Positions 40,195 to 48,918 are shown, counted from the first letter of the stretch. The stretch: 64,000 nt of DNA from Desulforamulus aeronauticus DSM 10349 (GCF_900142375.1 NZ_FRAR01000009.1:62001-126000), one strand, 5' to 3'. Numbers and translations are program-made. The notes: generated from the sequence alone by a model not told the origin.

Positions 40195-41901
40195 ATGTTG
40201 GAAAAGTTGATTTACAATCAGCCCATACGTAATTCTATGCTCTGCTGTTTTTTGGTGTTTATTATCGTGCCTGCTTTGGTGGTAGGTTTCTTTAGTTTTG
40301 TCCAAACTAAGCAAGTAGTGGAACAATCGACCTTTAATACACTGGAGTATCTGTCTGATGCCCAGGAAAAGGCTATTGATAATTGGGTTATTGGCCGCAA
40401 AAATTTTATTGAGGGTTTAGCCCAAAATGATTTGTTAGATACTGTGGAATATCAAGCTACGACAGGTTTATTGCGTAATGCTTTAAAAATGGACTCAAAC
40501 TTTCGGGCACTGGTATTAGTTAATCCGAAGGGTGTAGTTCAGGTTGAACCGACAAATCAAGGGATAGGAAAAAGCATTTCAGTTACTGACCGGGAATATT
40601 TCCAACAAGCAATGAAAGGAAAAACCTATGTCAGTGAATTGCTAATTAGCCGTCATAAAAATAACCCTGTGCTGGTTTTTGCCACTCCTGTTAAAAGCAA
40701 AAATAAAATTGTTGGCGTATTAATTGGTACTGTCCATATTGAGGTTATCACCAAATTGGTAGAGCAAAATTTCCCAGGCAATCACGGGGAATCCTATTTA
40801 GTTAACGAAAAAGGATTGATGATTAGCCAATCTAAATTTGCTCAGCAGGCCACGGCATTAAAGCTAGAGATGAAAAAAGATCCAATTGAACGGATCTCTA
40901 AAGGTATCAGCGGTCAGTCTATCTATAAAAATTATCTCGATAGAAAGGTATTTGGTGTTTATCGCTGGCTGCCGGAAATACAAATGGGCTTGGTGGTGGA
41001 AAAGGAATACCATACGGCGCTGCTGGAGTACGGATTGGAAACCTACCTAAAAGTAGCTGCTGCATCCGTTGCGATTGTTGGCTTATTTATTCTATACGCC
41101 ATGTTTTACTCCCGGCGCTTGAGCCAACCCTTGGAACGTTTGGCAAATGAAGTCAACCACATTGCAGAGGGGAATTTTAGATCTATTATCGATCTCCGAG
41201 CCAACAAGGAATTCCAAGAACTGGCCAAGTCAATTAATCATATGTCTAACAGCTTGTTGGAGAAAAATAACCAGTTAAATCACCTAATACAACAGTTAGA
41301 GTTGGATGCAGAACATCTCCATAAAGAAAAAGATAAGTTGGCCAGAATCTCAATTACTGACGAATTGACTGGATTATATAATAGAAGATATATTAATCAA
41401 GAACTGTATCGACTGATTCATTTAGGTGGTTCTTTGCAAAAGAGTGTTTCTGTTCTAAGCTTGGATTTAGATCGTTTTAAAAGAGTCAATGATACCTTCG
41501 GACATGCCGCCGGAGATGTAGTGCTGAAGGAATTTGCTGATCTACTTTGCTATTGCAAACGTGGGAGCGATGTAGTGGGGCGTTTTGGCGGAGAAGAATT
41601 TATTGTTGTTATTCCCTTTGTCAATGGTAAGCAGGCAAAGGAAATTGCAGAACGAATCCGGCAAGCAGTGAGTACTTTCCTCTTTGATGCAAAAAATAAC
41701 AAAATCCAGATAACAGTTAGTATTGGTGCAGCTACCCTTATTCCCTCACGGGATGAACCGATCCAACGGGTGGCAGAAAAACTTCTCAGGGTAGCGGATG
41801 AGGGACTTTACCAAGCCAAAAATTCCGGTAGAAATAAAGTGATTCATATTGACTTAACCAATGAGAGCAGTCAAACCGCTCAAAATCATCCCATCATTTG
41901 A
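40195..41901 (+). CDS. diguanylate cyclase with Cache sensor and GGDEF domain
   Basis: A 568-residue membrane protein: TM helix at about 14-38, an extracellular dCache domain (about 40-290; ALVLVNPKGV, DREYFQQAMKG), a second TM (about 300-320), HAMP and coiled coil, then GGDEF (from residue 400). The catalytic motif is GGEEF in GRFGGEEF, preceded by the inhibitory I-site R-x2-D (RGSD), so the enzyme should make cyclic di-GMP and be product-inhibited. The start is ATG 40195 with AGAGGTG upstream. TATAAT at about 40156 may be its -10 box. A strong terminator follows. Confidence 0.92.
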   Translation: MLEKLIYNQPIRNSMLCCFLVFIIVPALVVGFFSFVQTKQVVEQSTFNTLEYLSDAQEKAIDNWVIGRKNFIEGLAQNDLLDTVEYQATTGLLRNALKMDSNFRALVLVNPKGVVQVEPTNQGIGKSISVTDREYFQQAMKGKTYVSELLISRHKNNPVLVFATPVKSKNKIVGVLIGTVHIEVITKLVEQNFPGNHGESYLVNEKGLMISQSKFAQQATALKLEMKKDPIERISKGISGQSIYKNYLDRKVFGVYRWLPEIQMGLVVEKEYHTALLEYGLETYLKVAAASVAIVGLFILYAMFYSRRLSQPLERLANEVNHIAEGNFRSIIDLRANKEFQELAKSINHMSNSLLEKNNQLNHLIQQLELDAEHLHKEKDKLARISITDELTGLYNRRYINQELYRLIHLGGSLQKSVSVLSLDLDRFKRVNDTFGHAAGDVVLKEFADLLCYCKRGSDVVGRFGGEEFIVVIPFVNGKQAKEIAERIRQAVSTFLFDAKNNKIQITVSIGAATLIPSRDEPIQRVAEKLLRVADEGLYQAKNSGRNKVIHIDLTNESSQTAQNHPII

Positions 41902-41923
41902 GACTAAACTGTTAAAAACGGAC

Positions 41924-41965
41924 AACCCAAAGACAGTAGGGAAACCTGCTGTCTTTGGGTTTTTT
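41924..41965 (+). terminator. terminator after the diguanylate cyclase gene
   Basis: A perfect 13-bp stem (AACCCAAAGACAG and complement) with a 12-nt loop and TTTT tail. Confidence 0.88.
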
Positions 41966-42003
41966 AGCAATAAGAGGTTTCTTATGTAAGTAACTACTAG
42001 AAA

Positions 42004-42116
42004 ATATCTTGAGGGCTGTGCAGGGTAAGCTACTCTGCCATGATTTAATGGCAGACTCCCGAGAATATAAAGGCTTGCCAGATATGTCATGTGTGGGTTT
42101 CCCACAATATTTTTTT
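42004..42116 (+). promoter_or_regulatory. riboswitch-like leader: closed aptamer-like fold plus terminator
   Basis: An outer stem ATATCT/AGATAT (42004-42009, 42080-42085) closes a region holding a perfect 8-bp hairpin TCTGCCAT/ATGGCAGA (42034-42055), extended by GGG/CCC, and unpaired conserved-looking stretches. It is followed by a hairpin TGTGGG-TTT-CCCACA with a T-run (42092-42116), an intrinsic terminator before any start codon. This is the classical layout of a transcriptional riboswitch. The downstream genes encode a DUF1540 protein and a molybdenum hydroxylase, so a molybdenum-cofactor (Moco) RNA is a reasonable guess, not a firm call. Confidence 0.45.
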
Positions 42117-42203
42117 AGAAGAAGTGAATTTTCCTAGTCCCTTTGGTAAATAATACAAAAAATTGTTGCCTAACTATTAAATACTTCATAGGAGAAGAGC
42201 TAT

Positions 42204-42449
42204 ATGACCTATACTATTTGTTGCAGTATCAGTAACTGCCATTATTGGAGTAAGGGAAACCAGTGTAAGGCTACGGAAATTTTAATTACTTCAGATACAA
42301 TGGCCCAGAACCTGTCAGATATGATTGATGCTCCCTATGCAACTCAGATAAAAGAAACACCTGCAGGAAAAGCTGATGAATCCTGTTGTAAGACCTTTGT
42401 TTTGAAAACGGATTATAATCAAAATCTGGATGGGGTCCTTAAAAAATAA
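42204..42449 (+). CDS. DUF1540 cysteine-rich small protein (81 aa)
   Basis: An 81-residue protein with the DUF1540 pattern at its N-terminus: CCSISNCHYWSKGNQCKATEI, with a later Cys pair (ESCCKTF). Four cysteines may bind a metal. The family is common in spore-forming clostridia and has no known function. AGGAG lies eight nt before ATG 42204. The stop is 31 nt before the molybdenum hydroxylase start, so they are likely co-transcribed behind the riboswitch-like leader. Confidence 0.8.
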   Translation: MTYTICCSISNCHYWSKGNQCKATEILITSDTMAQNLSDMIDAPYATQIKETPAGKADESCCKTFVLKTDYNQNLDGVLKK

Positions 42450-42480
42450 CGTTGATCCGGCAATAATGGGAGGGAGTTTC

Positions 42481-44826
42481 TTGCAAAAAGTTGGTATTGG
42501 TGTCAGTGTCCCCAGAAAGGAATCGCAAGACAAGGTGACTGGTTTGGCAATATACAATACAGATTACCTTTCCCCCAAATTGCTTTATGCCTGGCTGGTA
42601 ACAAGCCTATATGCACATGCAGAAATTAAGTCTATTGACACTTCGGAAGCATTCAAGGTTGTTGGGGTTCAGGCAGTTATCACCGGGGATTCCTATCATC
42701 TACTTTGCGGGCCGGTTATTGAGGATCATCCACCACTGGCCAAGGAAAAGGTCAGATATTTTGGCGAACCCCTTGCTGTTGTCATTGCCAACAGTGAAGC
42801 AGTAGCCAAAGAAGCAGCCGGTAAGGTAAAAGTTGAGTATAATCCTTTGCCGGTAGTTAATTCTCTTGCATCTGCTTTAAAAGAGGGGGCACCGCTGGTA
42901 CATGAAAATGTAGCGTTTTATAAACAAGTAAAGCCAAATGAAATATTTTCTAAAGCAGGTACCAATATTGCCCAGCACGTTAAGATCCGCAAGGGAGATT
43001 TGCCAGAGGGTTGGAGACAAAGCGAAGTCATCGTAGAATCAAACTTCTCCCTGCCCCAGTCCAATCATATTGCTATGGAACCCAGAAACGCTATTGCTGA
43101 GATTAAAGCAGATGGTCAGGTGATCATCCATGCTTCTACCCAGGCACCCTTTGATGTCCGAAAAATACTTTGTCGTTGTTTTAACCTTGCTGATACTCAG
43201 GTTATTGTTAACACCCCCCTGGTGGGAGGCGGATTTGGCGGGAAAACCAACGTCCAATTGGAAATAATTGCTTACCTTGCCTCCCAGGCAGTCCACGGTA
43301 GGGCAGTAAAACTTATTGAATCAAGGGAACAGGACATGACCAGTTCACCCGGCCATTTGGGACTTGAGGCCCGGGTAAAAATTGGTGCTACCAGAGATGG
43401 CACAATGAAAGCCCTGGAAATTACTCTGGAGGTAGATGTTGGTGCCTATGTTGATTCTGGTTCCCAGATGACCCGTGCTATGGCGGCGGATTGTACAGGC
43501 CCTTATCACATTGATCATGTTTGGTGTGATGCTTATGGTGTCTATACGAACCACACCTATGTTACAGCATTCAGGGGTTTTGGCAGGTTATCCTATGTTT
43601 TCGCCATTGAAAGGACAATGGATAAATTGGCCTTTGCCTTGGGTATTGACCCTTTAGAACTGAGATTAAAAAATGCCCTAAAATCTGAAGATACCACACC
43701 TACCATGGTTCGGTTAAATAAAAGTAGCATCGGAAATTTACCTGCTTGCCTGACCAAAATAAAAAGCATGATGAACTGGCAGGAAGGAGTAAGGAGAGAA
43801 ACCGGCAGCAACAAAGTGGTAGCCAAAGGTATCAGCTGTCTCTGGAAAACTTCCAGTAGCCCACCTGATGCTACTTCCGGTGCCATTATCACCATTAATG
43901 AAGATGGTACATTAAATTTAAATGTTGGTACGGTGGAAATCGGCTCTGGTTCTAAAACCAGTCTGGCCCAAATTCTCGCTGAGAAGTTAAGCATGGATGT
44001 AAATAAGATTCATGTAGTGATGGATGTTAATACCGGGATCAGCCCAAGCCATTGGAAAACGGTGGCCAGTATGACGAATTTCATGGTTGGTAATGCCGTT
44101 TTAGATGCAGCTGAGGATTTAGTAGAACAACTTAGGAGTATTGCCAGCATAGTTCTCCGGTGTCCCCCGGAAGTCCTTGAGGTTGGTGGTGGTAAAGTCT
44201 ATTTAAAAGAGGACCCGGAAATTTATATTGAGATTAACGAAATCGGTAATGGTTACGAATATCCCGAGGGCAATTCCATCGGGGGACAGGTCATCGGGCG
44301 GGGAAGTTTTATTATGCACCATCTAGTACATATGGATAAGGATACTGGGAAAGGTAAACTTGGTCCGGCCTGGACTGTTGGAGCACAGGCAGTGGAGGTG
44401 GAGTTTGATACGCAAAATTACACCTATAAGATACTAAAGGCAGCAACTGTGATTGATGCCGGTAAAGTGCTCAATCCTAAAGGGGCCCGAGGTACCATTA
44501 CAGGGGGGATGTGTATGGGGTTGGGCTATGGCAGTAGGGAGAGTTGTCTATATGGTGAGGGAGGAGAGAGAAAAAATCCTCAATTAAGGACCTATCATCT
44601 GATGCGGTTTGGAGAAAATCCTACTTATTTAGTAGACTTCGTTGAAACGCCTCTTATTGTTGCTCCCTATGGTTTACGTGGTATTGCCGAACATGGAATT
44701 ATCGGTATACCGGCAGCCCTTGCCAACGCTCTTACCACTGCTGCCCAGGTTGAATTGAATCAAACCCCATTGACGCCGGAAACTATTTGGCAAGCCAAAA
44801 GGGGGAAGCTAGATGATTCCCTTTGA
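42481..44826 (+). CDS. molybdenum hydroxylase large subunit (xanthine dehydrogenase/aldehyde oxidase family)
   Basis: A 781-residue molybdopterin-binding subunit. The N-terminal domain (about 10-130; KVTGLAIYNTDY, YFGEPLAVVIANS) is followed by the cofactor domains with VGGGFGGKTN near residue 250, AFRGFGRL near residue 363, and LRGIAEHG near residue 740, whose Glu is the expected catalytic base. The RGFG loop points to xanthine dehydrogenase-like rather than CO dehydrogenase chemistry; the substrate is unknown. The start is TTG 42481 after GGGAGG; an upstream ATG at 42430 overlaps the DUF1540 gene. The FAD subunit gene overlaps the 3' end by 14 nt. Confidence 0.9.
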   Translation: MQKVGIGVSVPRKESQDKVTGLAIYNTDYLSPKLLYAWLVTSLYAHAEIKSIDTSEAFKVVGVQAVITGDSYHLLCGPVIEDHPPLAKEKVRYFGEPLAVVIANSEAVAKEAAGKVKVEYNPLPVVNSLASALKEGAPLVHENVAFYKQVKPNEIFSKAGTNIAQHVKIRKGDLPEGWRQSEVIVESNFSLPQSNHIAMEPRNAIAEIKADGQVIIHASTQAPFDVRKILCRCFNLADTQVIVNTPLVGGGFGGKTNVQLEIIAYLASQAVHGRAVKLIESREQDMTSSPGHLGLEARVKIGATRDGTMKALEITLEVDVGAYVDSGSQMTRAMAADCTGPYHIDHVWCDAYGVYTNHTYVTAFRGFGRLSYVFAIERTMDKLAFALGIDPLELRLKNALKSEDTTPTMVRLNKSSIGNLPACLTKIKSMMNWQEGVRRETGSNKVVAKGISCLWKTSSSPPDATSGAIITINEDGTLNLNVGTVEIGSGSKTSLAQILAEKLSMDVNKIHVVMDVNTGISPSHWKTVASMTNFMVGNAVLDAAEDLVEQLRSIASIVLRCPPEVLEVGGGKVYLKEDPEIYIEINEIGNGYEYPEGNSIGGQVIGRGSFIMHHLVHMDKDTGKGKLGPAWTVGAQAVEVEFDTQNYTYKILKAATVIDAGKVLNPKGARGTITGGMCMGLGYGSRESCLYGEGGERKNPQLRTYHLMRFGENPTYLVDFVETPLIVAPYGLRGIAEHGIIGIPAALANALTTAAQVELNQTPLTPETIWQAKRGKLDDSL

Positions 44827-45664
44827 TTTTGCCTATTATCAACCCTCCTCTTTAGCAGAGGCTGGAGGACTCTTTGCTGAATTAGCAGCCCAGGGGAAAG
44901 AACCTATGTATTATGCTGGCGGTACGGAAATAATCAGTTTTTCCAGACTTTATCAACTTTTTCCCCGGGCTGTCATTGATATTAAGAAAATTGCGGAATG
45001 TAACATGTTAGAGCAGAAAAACGGTAAGTTAGTAATTGGGGCGGCAAAAACCTTAAGTCAAATCCAGGAATCAAATGTGTTTCCTCTCTTAAGCTGGTGC
45101 AGTGGGCGGGTTGCTGACCATACAATGCGAAATAAAATTACTCTGGGGGGCAATATTTGTTCGAGAATACCTTACCGTGAAGCGGTGCTAGCACTCCTTG
45201 TCAGTGATAGTGAAATTATTATATGGGGTAAGCAGGGGCTAAAAAAGGTTGGACTAAATCAGGTATTTCACCAGACACTGCTTCTAGAGCCAGGCGAGAT
45301 TGTAGTGCAGCTGGTGATCGATCAGGAAGTAACAAGAGTACCTTTTACCAGCACGAAACAGACTATGGATGGCCTTGTTCATTATCCCCAGGATCGAATA
45401 GGCTATCCTGTGGTGTCTATTGCTGCACTAAAAAAGAAGAACCAGATTAACTTCGCCTTCAGTGGCGTATGCAGTTTTCCTTTCAGATCAACAGAAGTGG
45501 AGTCATTCCTGAATAACCCCAGTCTTCCCTGGGACGAAAAAATTCATCAAGTGGCAGAAAAACTTCCAGCAGAGATTATTAACGATATGGAAGGGTCCGC
45601 TGATTACCGCGAATTTGTTTTGAAAAATATGCTTTCCGATATCGTAAAAAGGCTGGAGGGCTAG
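44813..45664 (+). CDS. molybdenum hydroxylase FAD subunit (CoxM-like)
   Basis: A 283-residue FAD-binding subunit. It has the family motif YYAGGTEIISF near residue 33 (usually AGGTD/N-L), and ITLGGNICSRIPYREAVLALLV near residue 110, where T-L-G-G-N contacts FAD. It passes electrons from the 2Fe-2S subunit to an acceptor such as NAD. ATG 44813 overlaps the large subunit by 14 nt, and the small subunit begins 2 nt after its stop, so the three genes are translationally coupled. Confidence 0.9.
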   Translation: MIPFDFAYYQPSSLAEAGGLFAELAAQGKEPMYYAGGTEIISFSRLYQLFPRAVIDIKKIAECNMLEQKNGKLVIGAAKTLSQIQESNVFPLLSWCSGRVADHTMRNKITLGGNICSRIPYREAVLALLVSDSEIIIWGKQGLKKVGLNQVFHQTLLLEPGEIVVQLVIDQEVTRVPFTSTKQTMDGLVHYPQDRIGYPVVSIAALKKKNQINFAFSGVCSFPFRSTEVESFLNNPSLPWDEKIHQVAEKLPAEIINDMEGSADYREFVLKNMLSDIVKRLEG

Positions 45665-45666
45665 GG

Positions 45667-46152
45667 ATGGTTAACTTGGTCAAAATGGATTTAATAGAGC
45701 TTGCTGTTAACGGGGAAAAGAGGTTAGTGATGGCGAGACCTGCTGACACCCTTCTCCATGTCCTTAGAGAACAGCTAGGATTAACCGGGAGCAAACCAAG
45801 TTGCAAAAATGGTGATTGCGGAGCTTGTACGGTACTGATTGACGGACAGCCGATAAAATCCTGCCTAATGCTGGCAGTGGAGGCTCTTGGTCATGAAATT
45901 ACAACCATTGAAGGTCTTAAAGATTCTCCCATTCAGCGAGCTTTTATAGATAAATTTGCCTTTCAGTGTGGTTATTGTACTTCTGGTTTCATTATGAACT
46001 GCCATGCCCTATCAGTAATTCATCCTGATGCCGGGGATGAAACGATCCGGGAATGGCTACAGTCAAACCTATGCCGCTGTACAGGATATGAGGAAATTAC
46101 CGAGGCTATCAAAAGCGTGTTGGCCCAAGAACCTAAGGAAAATAATGGATAA
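45667..46152 (+). CDS. molybdenum hydroxylase 2Fe-2S subunit
   Basis: A 161-residue subunit with two [2Fe-2S] clusters: plant-type ligands in KPSCKNGDCGACTVLIDG with a later Cys in KSCLML, and the second cluster in FQCGYCTSGF and LCRCTGYEEI. It links the molybdenum site to the FAD subunit. It is the last gene of the operon. No xdhC-type insertion factor or cofactor synthesis gene is adjacent. A terminator follows within 50-90 bp. Confidence 0.93.
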   Translation: MVNLVKMDLIELAVNGEKRLVMARPADTLLHVLREQLGLTGSKPSCKNGDCGACTVLIDGQPIKSCLMLAVEALGHEITTIEGLKDSPIQRAFIDKFAFQCGYCTSGFIMNCHALSVIHPDAGDETIREWLQSNLCRCTGYEEITEAIKSVLAQEPKENNG

Positions 46153-46200
46153 CACCATACCTTGCAAATATTGTTATTGGCTAAAGGTTATAAGTAAGCG

Positions 46201-46241
46201 AAAGGGACTTTTCCTTAGTTTTTCTAAGAAGAAGTCCCTTT
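46201..46241. terminator. bidirectional terminator between the Mo hydroxylase and Feo2 operons
   Basis: AAAGGGACTT pairs perfectly with AAGTCCCTTT around an inner CTTAG/CTAAG hairpin, with T-runs on both strands. Confidence 0.8.
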
Positions 46242-46255
46242 TTAATACGGCTATA

Positions 46256-46420
46256 TTATTTTTTATCCTTGGTTTGCCCGCATTTCGAACAATTACCGGA
46301 ACAACTGCTAGGAATGGGTTCCCGGCATCTGGGACAAACCAGTGTCAGCATATCAACAGGGCAATGACAACGAGGACAAGTTTTCCTATGGTCGCAAGAA
46401 GTTTTCTCCAGTGCTTTCAT
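46256..46420 (-). CDS. cysteine-rich zinc-ribbon-like protein coupled to feoB2 (54 aa)
   Basis: A 54-residue protein with cysteine pairs CPRCHC, CPRC and CSGNCSKC plus an N-terminal SCDH, enough for one or two zinc or Fe sites. It begins at ATG 46420, whose A is the last base of the feoB2 stop (TAATG), so it is translationally coupled as third gene of feoA2-feoB2. FeoC and small 'FeoB-associated Cys-rich' proteins occupy this place in other bacteria, but this sequence has no membrane helix and resembles neither closely. It may assist iron handling or FeoB assembly (inference). Confidence 0.65.
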   Translation of the reverse strand: MKALEKTSCDHRKTCPRCHCPVDMLTLVCPRCREPIPSSCSGNCSKCGQTKDKK

Positions 46421-48405
46421 TAGGCAACTTCCTTTGATCTTGAACTTCGGGGCAGCTGAGATTTTTTAAGAAAACGAGCAGACAGGACTGTGATGGCTGC
46501 TAACGCTAAAACAGCGCCTATTACCGAAACGACTTCAAGGGGAGTGGAAACTCCCAGCCATTGAGACAACTGAGCTACAATACCTCCGATGAAGAAGGCA
46601 ATTACCCAGGTGCTCAGCCACATGATAGCAGCTTCTTTTTTGGTGCGCTCCTTAAACATAACCAGGATAGAAGCGATGCAAGGGACAAAGAGAGTAATGG
46701 TGGTCAAAGAAACTACTGTTTGGATCGATGTTAAAGGCATGTCTGCCAAACCTGCGGCACCGAAATCCCGGCGGATAAGTCCCATAATAAAAGCAGTAGC
46801 GGCTTCTTTTGGTAACCCCAACCAACCTACTGTAAGGGGAGCCAAGGAATTTTGTAATAGTGTAAGGATACCGCTTACTTGAAAGACACTAATGATCAGA
46901 GCACCCAGGGCAAAGAGGGGGAAAGCCTCTTTAAGAAACTGGTAAGATTTAATACCGGTTTTGGTTAGCACATTAGGCAGCCTTGGAAACCGCAAGGGAG
47001 GCAGGTCAATTAATAGGTTCGAAGATTGCCCGGACAGCAGTGTGTTCATTAGAGTTCCTGTCACCACCAACACAGACAGAATGACCAGCGTATAGAGGGC
47101 CACAAATTCTGGTCCCACCGCTGCCAGCATACCGGCAATGACACCTAATTGGGCAGAGCAAGGAATGGTTAAACCCAAGAGGAAAATGGCGATTCGCCTC
47201 TCCCTTTCAGAACCTAGCAAACGAGTCGTAATGGTAGCCATTGTTACACAACCGAGACCTAAAATTAAAGGTATCACAGCCCGCCCGTTCAGACCAATGC
47301 TGGTTAGTAGACGGTCTACTAAGGTAGCTAGACGGGGTAAATAACCGGAGTCCTCAAACAGTGAGAGGAAGAAGTAAAAACCCATCACCAGGGGCATCAA
47401 AAGGCCAAATACATAGGTGAAGGTCATGGTTAAAACGCCAAACTCGCCAATTAAGATGGTTCCTGGAATACTTTCTTCACTGATAAAACTACCCACCAAA
47501 CTTCTGATGGCTGGTTCAAAATGACCAATCATGATCGTTTCTTCCGTTAAGCCTACCACAGTCCCTGCTACAAATACACCAATAATTTGATACATAGCAT
47601 AAAGAGCCAGCAGCAGGATAGGTATCCCTGTCAGGGGTTTTATCATCATGCGGCTAAGGCTATTGGTCAAGGAGGCGGTTTTACTACTATCCTTTACAAC
47701 TTGCCCTACCAGCTGGTTTACTCTTTGGCGACGCTGTAGGTAAATTTCTTCCCGCCGATCCAAAGGCTGTAGACCATGTCTTTCCGCTACGGCGGCGTCT
47801 CCTTCTAAAATAAGCAGGGCCTCTCCTGGATTGCTCACCTTGCTTAGTAGCTTGTCTAATTCTTGCTGTAAAAGTTCATCGGCATGACCCCGGCGGGATT
47901 GCCAGAGCTGTTGCTTGACCTCTTCTAACCCCTGTTTTTTAACGGCTACCGTGGGGATTACCGGAACACCTAGAAGCTGGCTTAACAACTGATGGTCTAC
48001 ATGAAGGCCTTGTCTAGCTGCTTCATCCACCATGTTCAGGGCCACCAATACTGGCACCCCGGTATCAATAATTTGTTGGGTGAGAAATAAATCCCGTTCC
48101 AAATAAACTGCATTGACGACATTAATCACCATATCTGCCGAGAGGATAACATCCCGCGCCACTCTTTCTTCATCATTAAAAGAAGAAATGCCGTAAACCC
48201 CGGGAGTGTCGATAACAACATCTCCTTTATAACGACCATGGGATATTTCCAGGGTGGTCCCGGGATAATTGGAAACATCTACATACATACCAGTGAGATA
48301 ATTGAAAAATACAGACTTTCCGGCATTGGGGTTACCAGCCAGAACAATTCGCCGGGCTCCTTCGGGAATATTTATTTGAATACTACATCCATGACAGTGA
48401 GACAT
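46420..48405 (-). CDS. feoB: ferrous iron transport protein B (FeoB 2)
   Basis: A 661-residue FeoB with G1 GNPNAGKSVFFNYLTG near residue 24, G3 DTPGVYG, and NMVDEA (G4-type). The membrane domain has PCSAQLGVIAG and PCIASILVMFKER as in FeoB 1. An N-terminal CHGC motif (MSHCHGCSIQI) is extra compared with FeoB 1 and may bind metal. The first 100 residues and the membrane core are close to FeoB 1, so the loci are paralogous. Second gene of a minus-strand operon feoA2-feoB2-zinc-ribbon. Confidence 0.95.
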   Translation of the reverse strand: MSHCHGCSIQINIPEGARRIVLAGNPNAGKSVFFNYLTGMYVDVSNYPGTTLEISHGRYKGDVVIDTPGVYGISSFNDEERVARDVILSADMVINVVNAVYLERDLFLTQQIIDTGVPVLVALNMVDEAARQGLHVDHQLLSQLLGVPVIPTVAVKKQGLEEVKQQLWQSRRGHADELLQQELDKLLSKVSNPGEALLILEGDAAVAERHGLQPLDRREEIYLQRRQRVNQLVGQVVKDSSKTASLTNSLSRMMIKPLTGIPILLLALYAMYQIIGVFVAGTVVGLTEETIMIGHFEPAIRSLVGSFISEESIPGTILIGEFGVLTMTFTYVFGLLMPLVMGFYFFLSLFEDSGYLPRLATLVDRLLTSIGLNGRAVIPLILGLGCVTMATITTRLLGSERERRIAIFLLGLTIPCSAQLGVIAGMLAAVGPEFVALYTLVILSVLVVTGTLMNTLLSGQSSNLLIDLPPLRFPRLPNVLTKTGIKSYQFLKEAFPLFALGALIISVFQVSGILTLLQNSLAPLTVGWLGLPKEAATAFIMGLIRRDFGAAGLADMPLTSIQTVVSLTTITLFVPCIASILVMFKERTKKEAAIMWLSTWVIAFFIGGIVAQLSQWLGVSTPLEVVSVIGAVLALAAITVLSARFLKKSQLPRSSRSKEVA

Positions 48406-48444
48406 AAGGTCACTCCTTAGCTAGTCAGTCAAAGTTAATCAGGT

Positions 48445-48663
48445 TTAATTAAGGCTAATGTTAATTTCTTTAGCTAATTGGCGACCCAATGCAATTTGCT
48501 GACGGTTTTTGCGGATTACGATGGGACCAGCAGGCACTACCTCTTCGCAGGTGAGCCATTCTCCTTCGGCAATGCCGAAACGAATAGCCTGAGAGCGCAC
48601 GGTATCGTTCAAAATATGGCTTATCTTAAAGCTTTGGCCTCTTTTAATACGATCTAATGTCAT
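48445..48663 (-). CDS. feoA: ferrous iron transport protein A (FeoA 2)
   Basis: A 72-residue FeoA (RGQSFKISHILNDTVRSQAI, GIAEGEWLTCEEVVPAGPIV) very similar to the FeoA at 35935. The start is ATG 48663 with AAGGAG upstream; a longer frame reaches 48777 but would run through the Fur-box-like site at 48682-48700. Two Fur-box-like sites lie upstream. feoB2 begins 39 nt after its stop. Confidence 0.9.
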   Translation of the reverse strand: MTLDRIKRGQSFKISHILNDTVRSQAIRFGIAEGEWLTCEEVVPAGPIVIRKNRQQIALGRQLAKEINISLN

Positions 48664-48681
48664 CAGAAATACACTCCTTTT

Positions 48682-48700
48682 GAATATGAAAATCGTTATC
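48682..48700 (-). promoter_or_regulatory. Fur-box-like site upstream of feoA2
   Basis: GAATATGAAAATCGTTATC matches the 19-bp Fur consensus at 15 of 19 positions and lies 19-37 bp before the feoA2 start, consistent with repression by iron-loaded Fur. Confidence 0.6.
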
Positions 48701-48775
48701 AATAAATTAGCAAAGCAAAGTTCAATTTCCTTGTCTGTATTAGCTAGTAAAAGCTCTTTATTTGTTACTGCAATC

Positions 48776-48794
48776 ATTAATGAAAATCATTATC
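48776..48794 (-). promoter_or_regulatory. second Fur-box-like site upstream of feoA2
   Basis: ATTAATGAAAATCATTATC matches the Fur consensus at 16 of 19 positions. It lies in the divergent gap between feoA2 and the sigma-54 activator gene, so it could affect either. Confidence 0.6.
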
Positions 48795-48918
48795 ATATCT
48801 ATTTTTAGTATATGCTTTACTAGTTGGAATGTCAATTTCCCGGTGGAATATTTTTCGCTAGCAGGATGCATTTATACAGGTGTCGAATCTAAGAATAATG
48901 ACAGAAGGGGTGGTGCTC

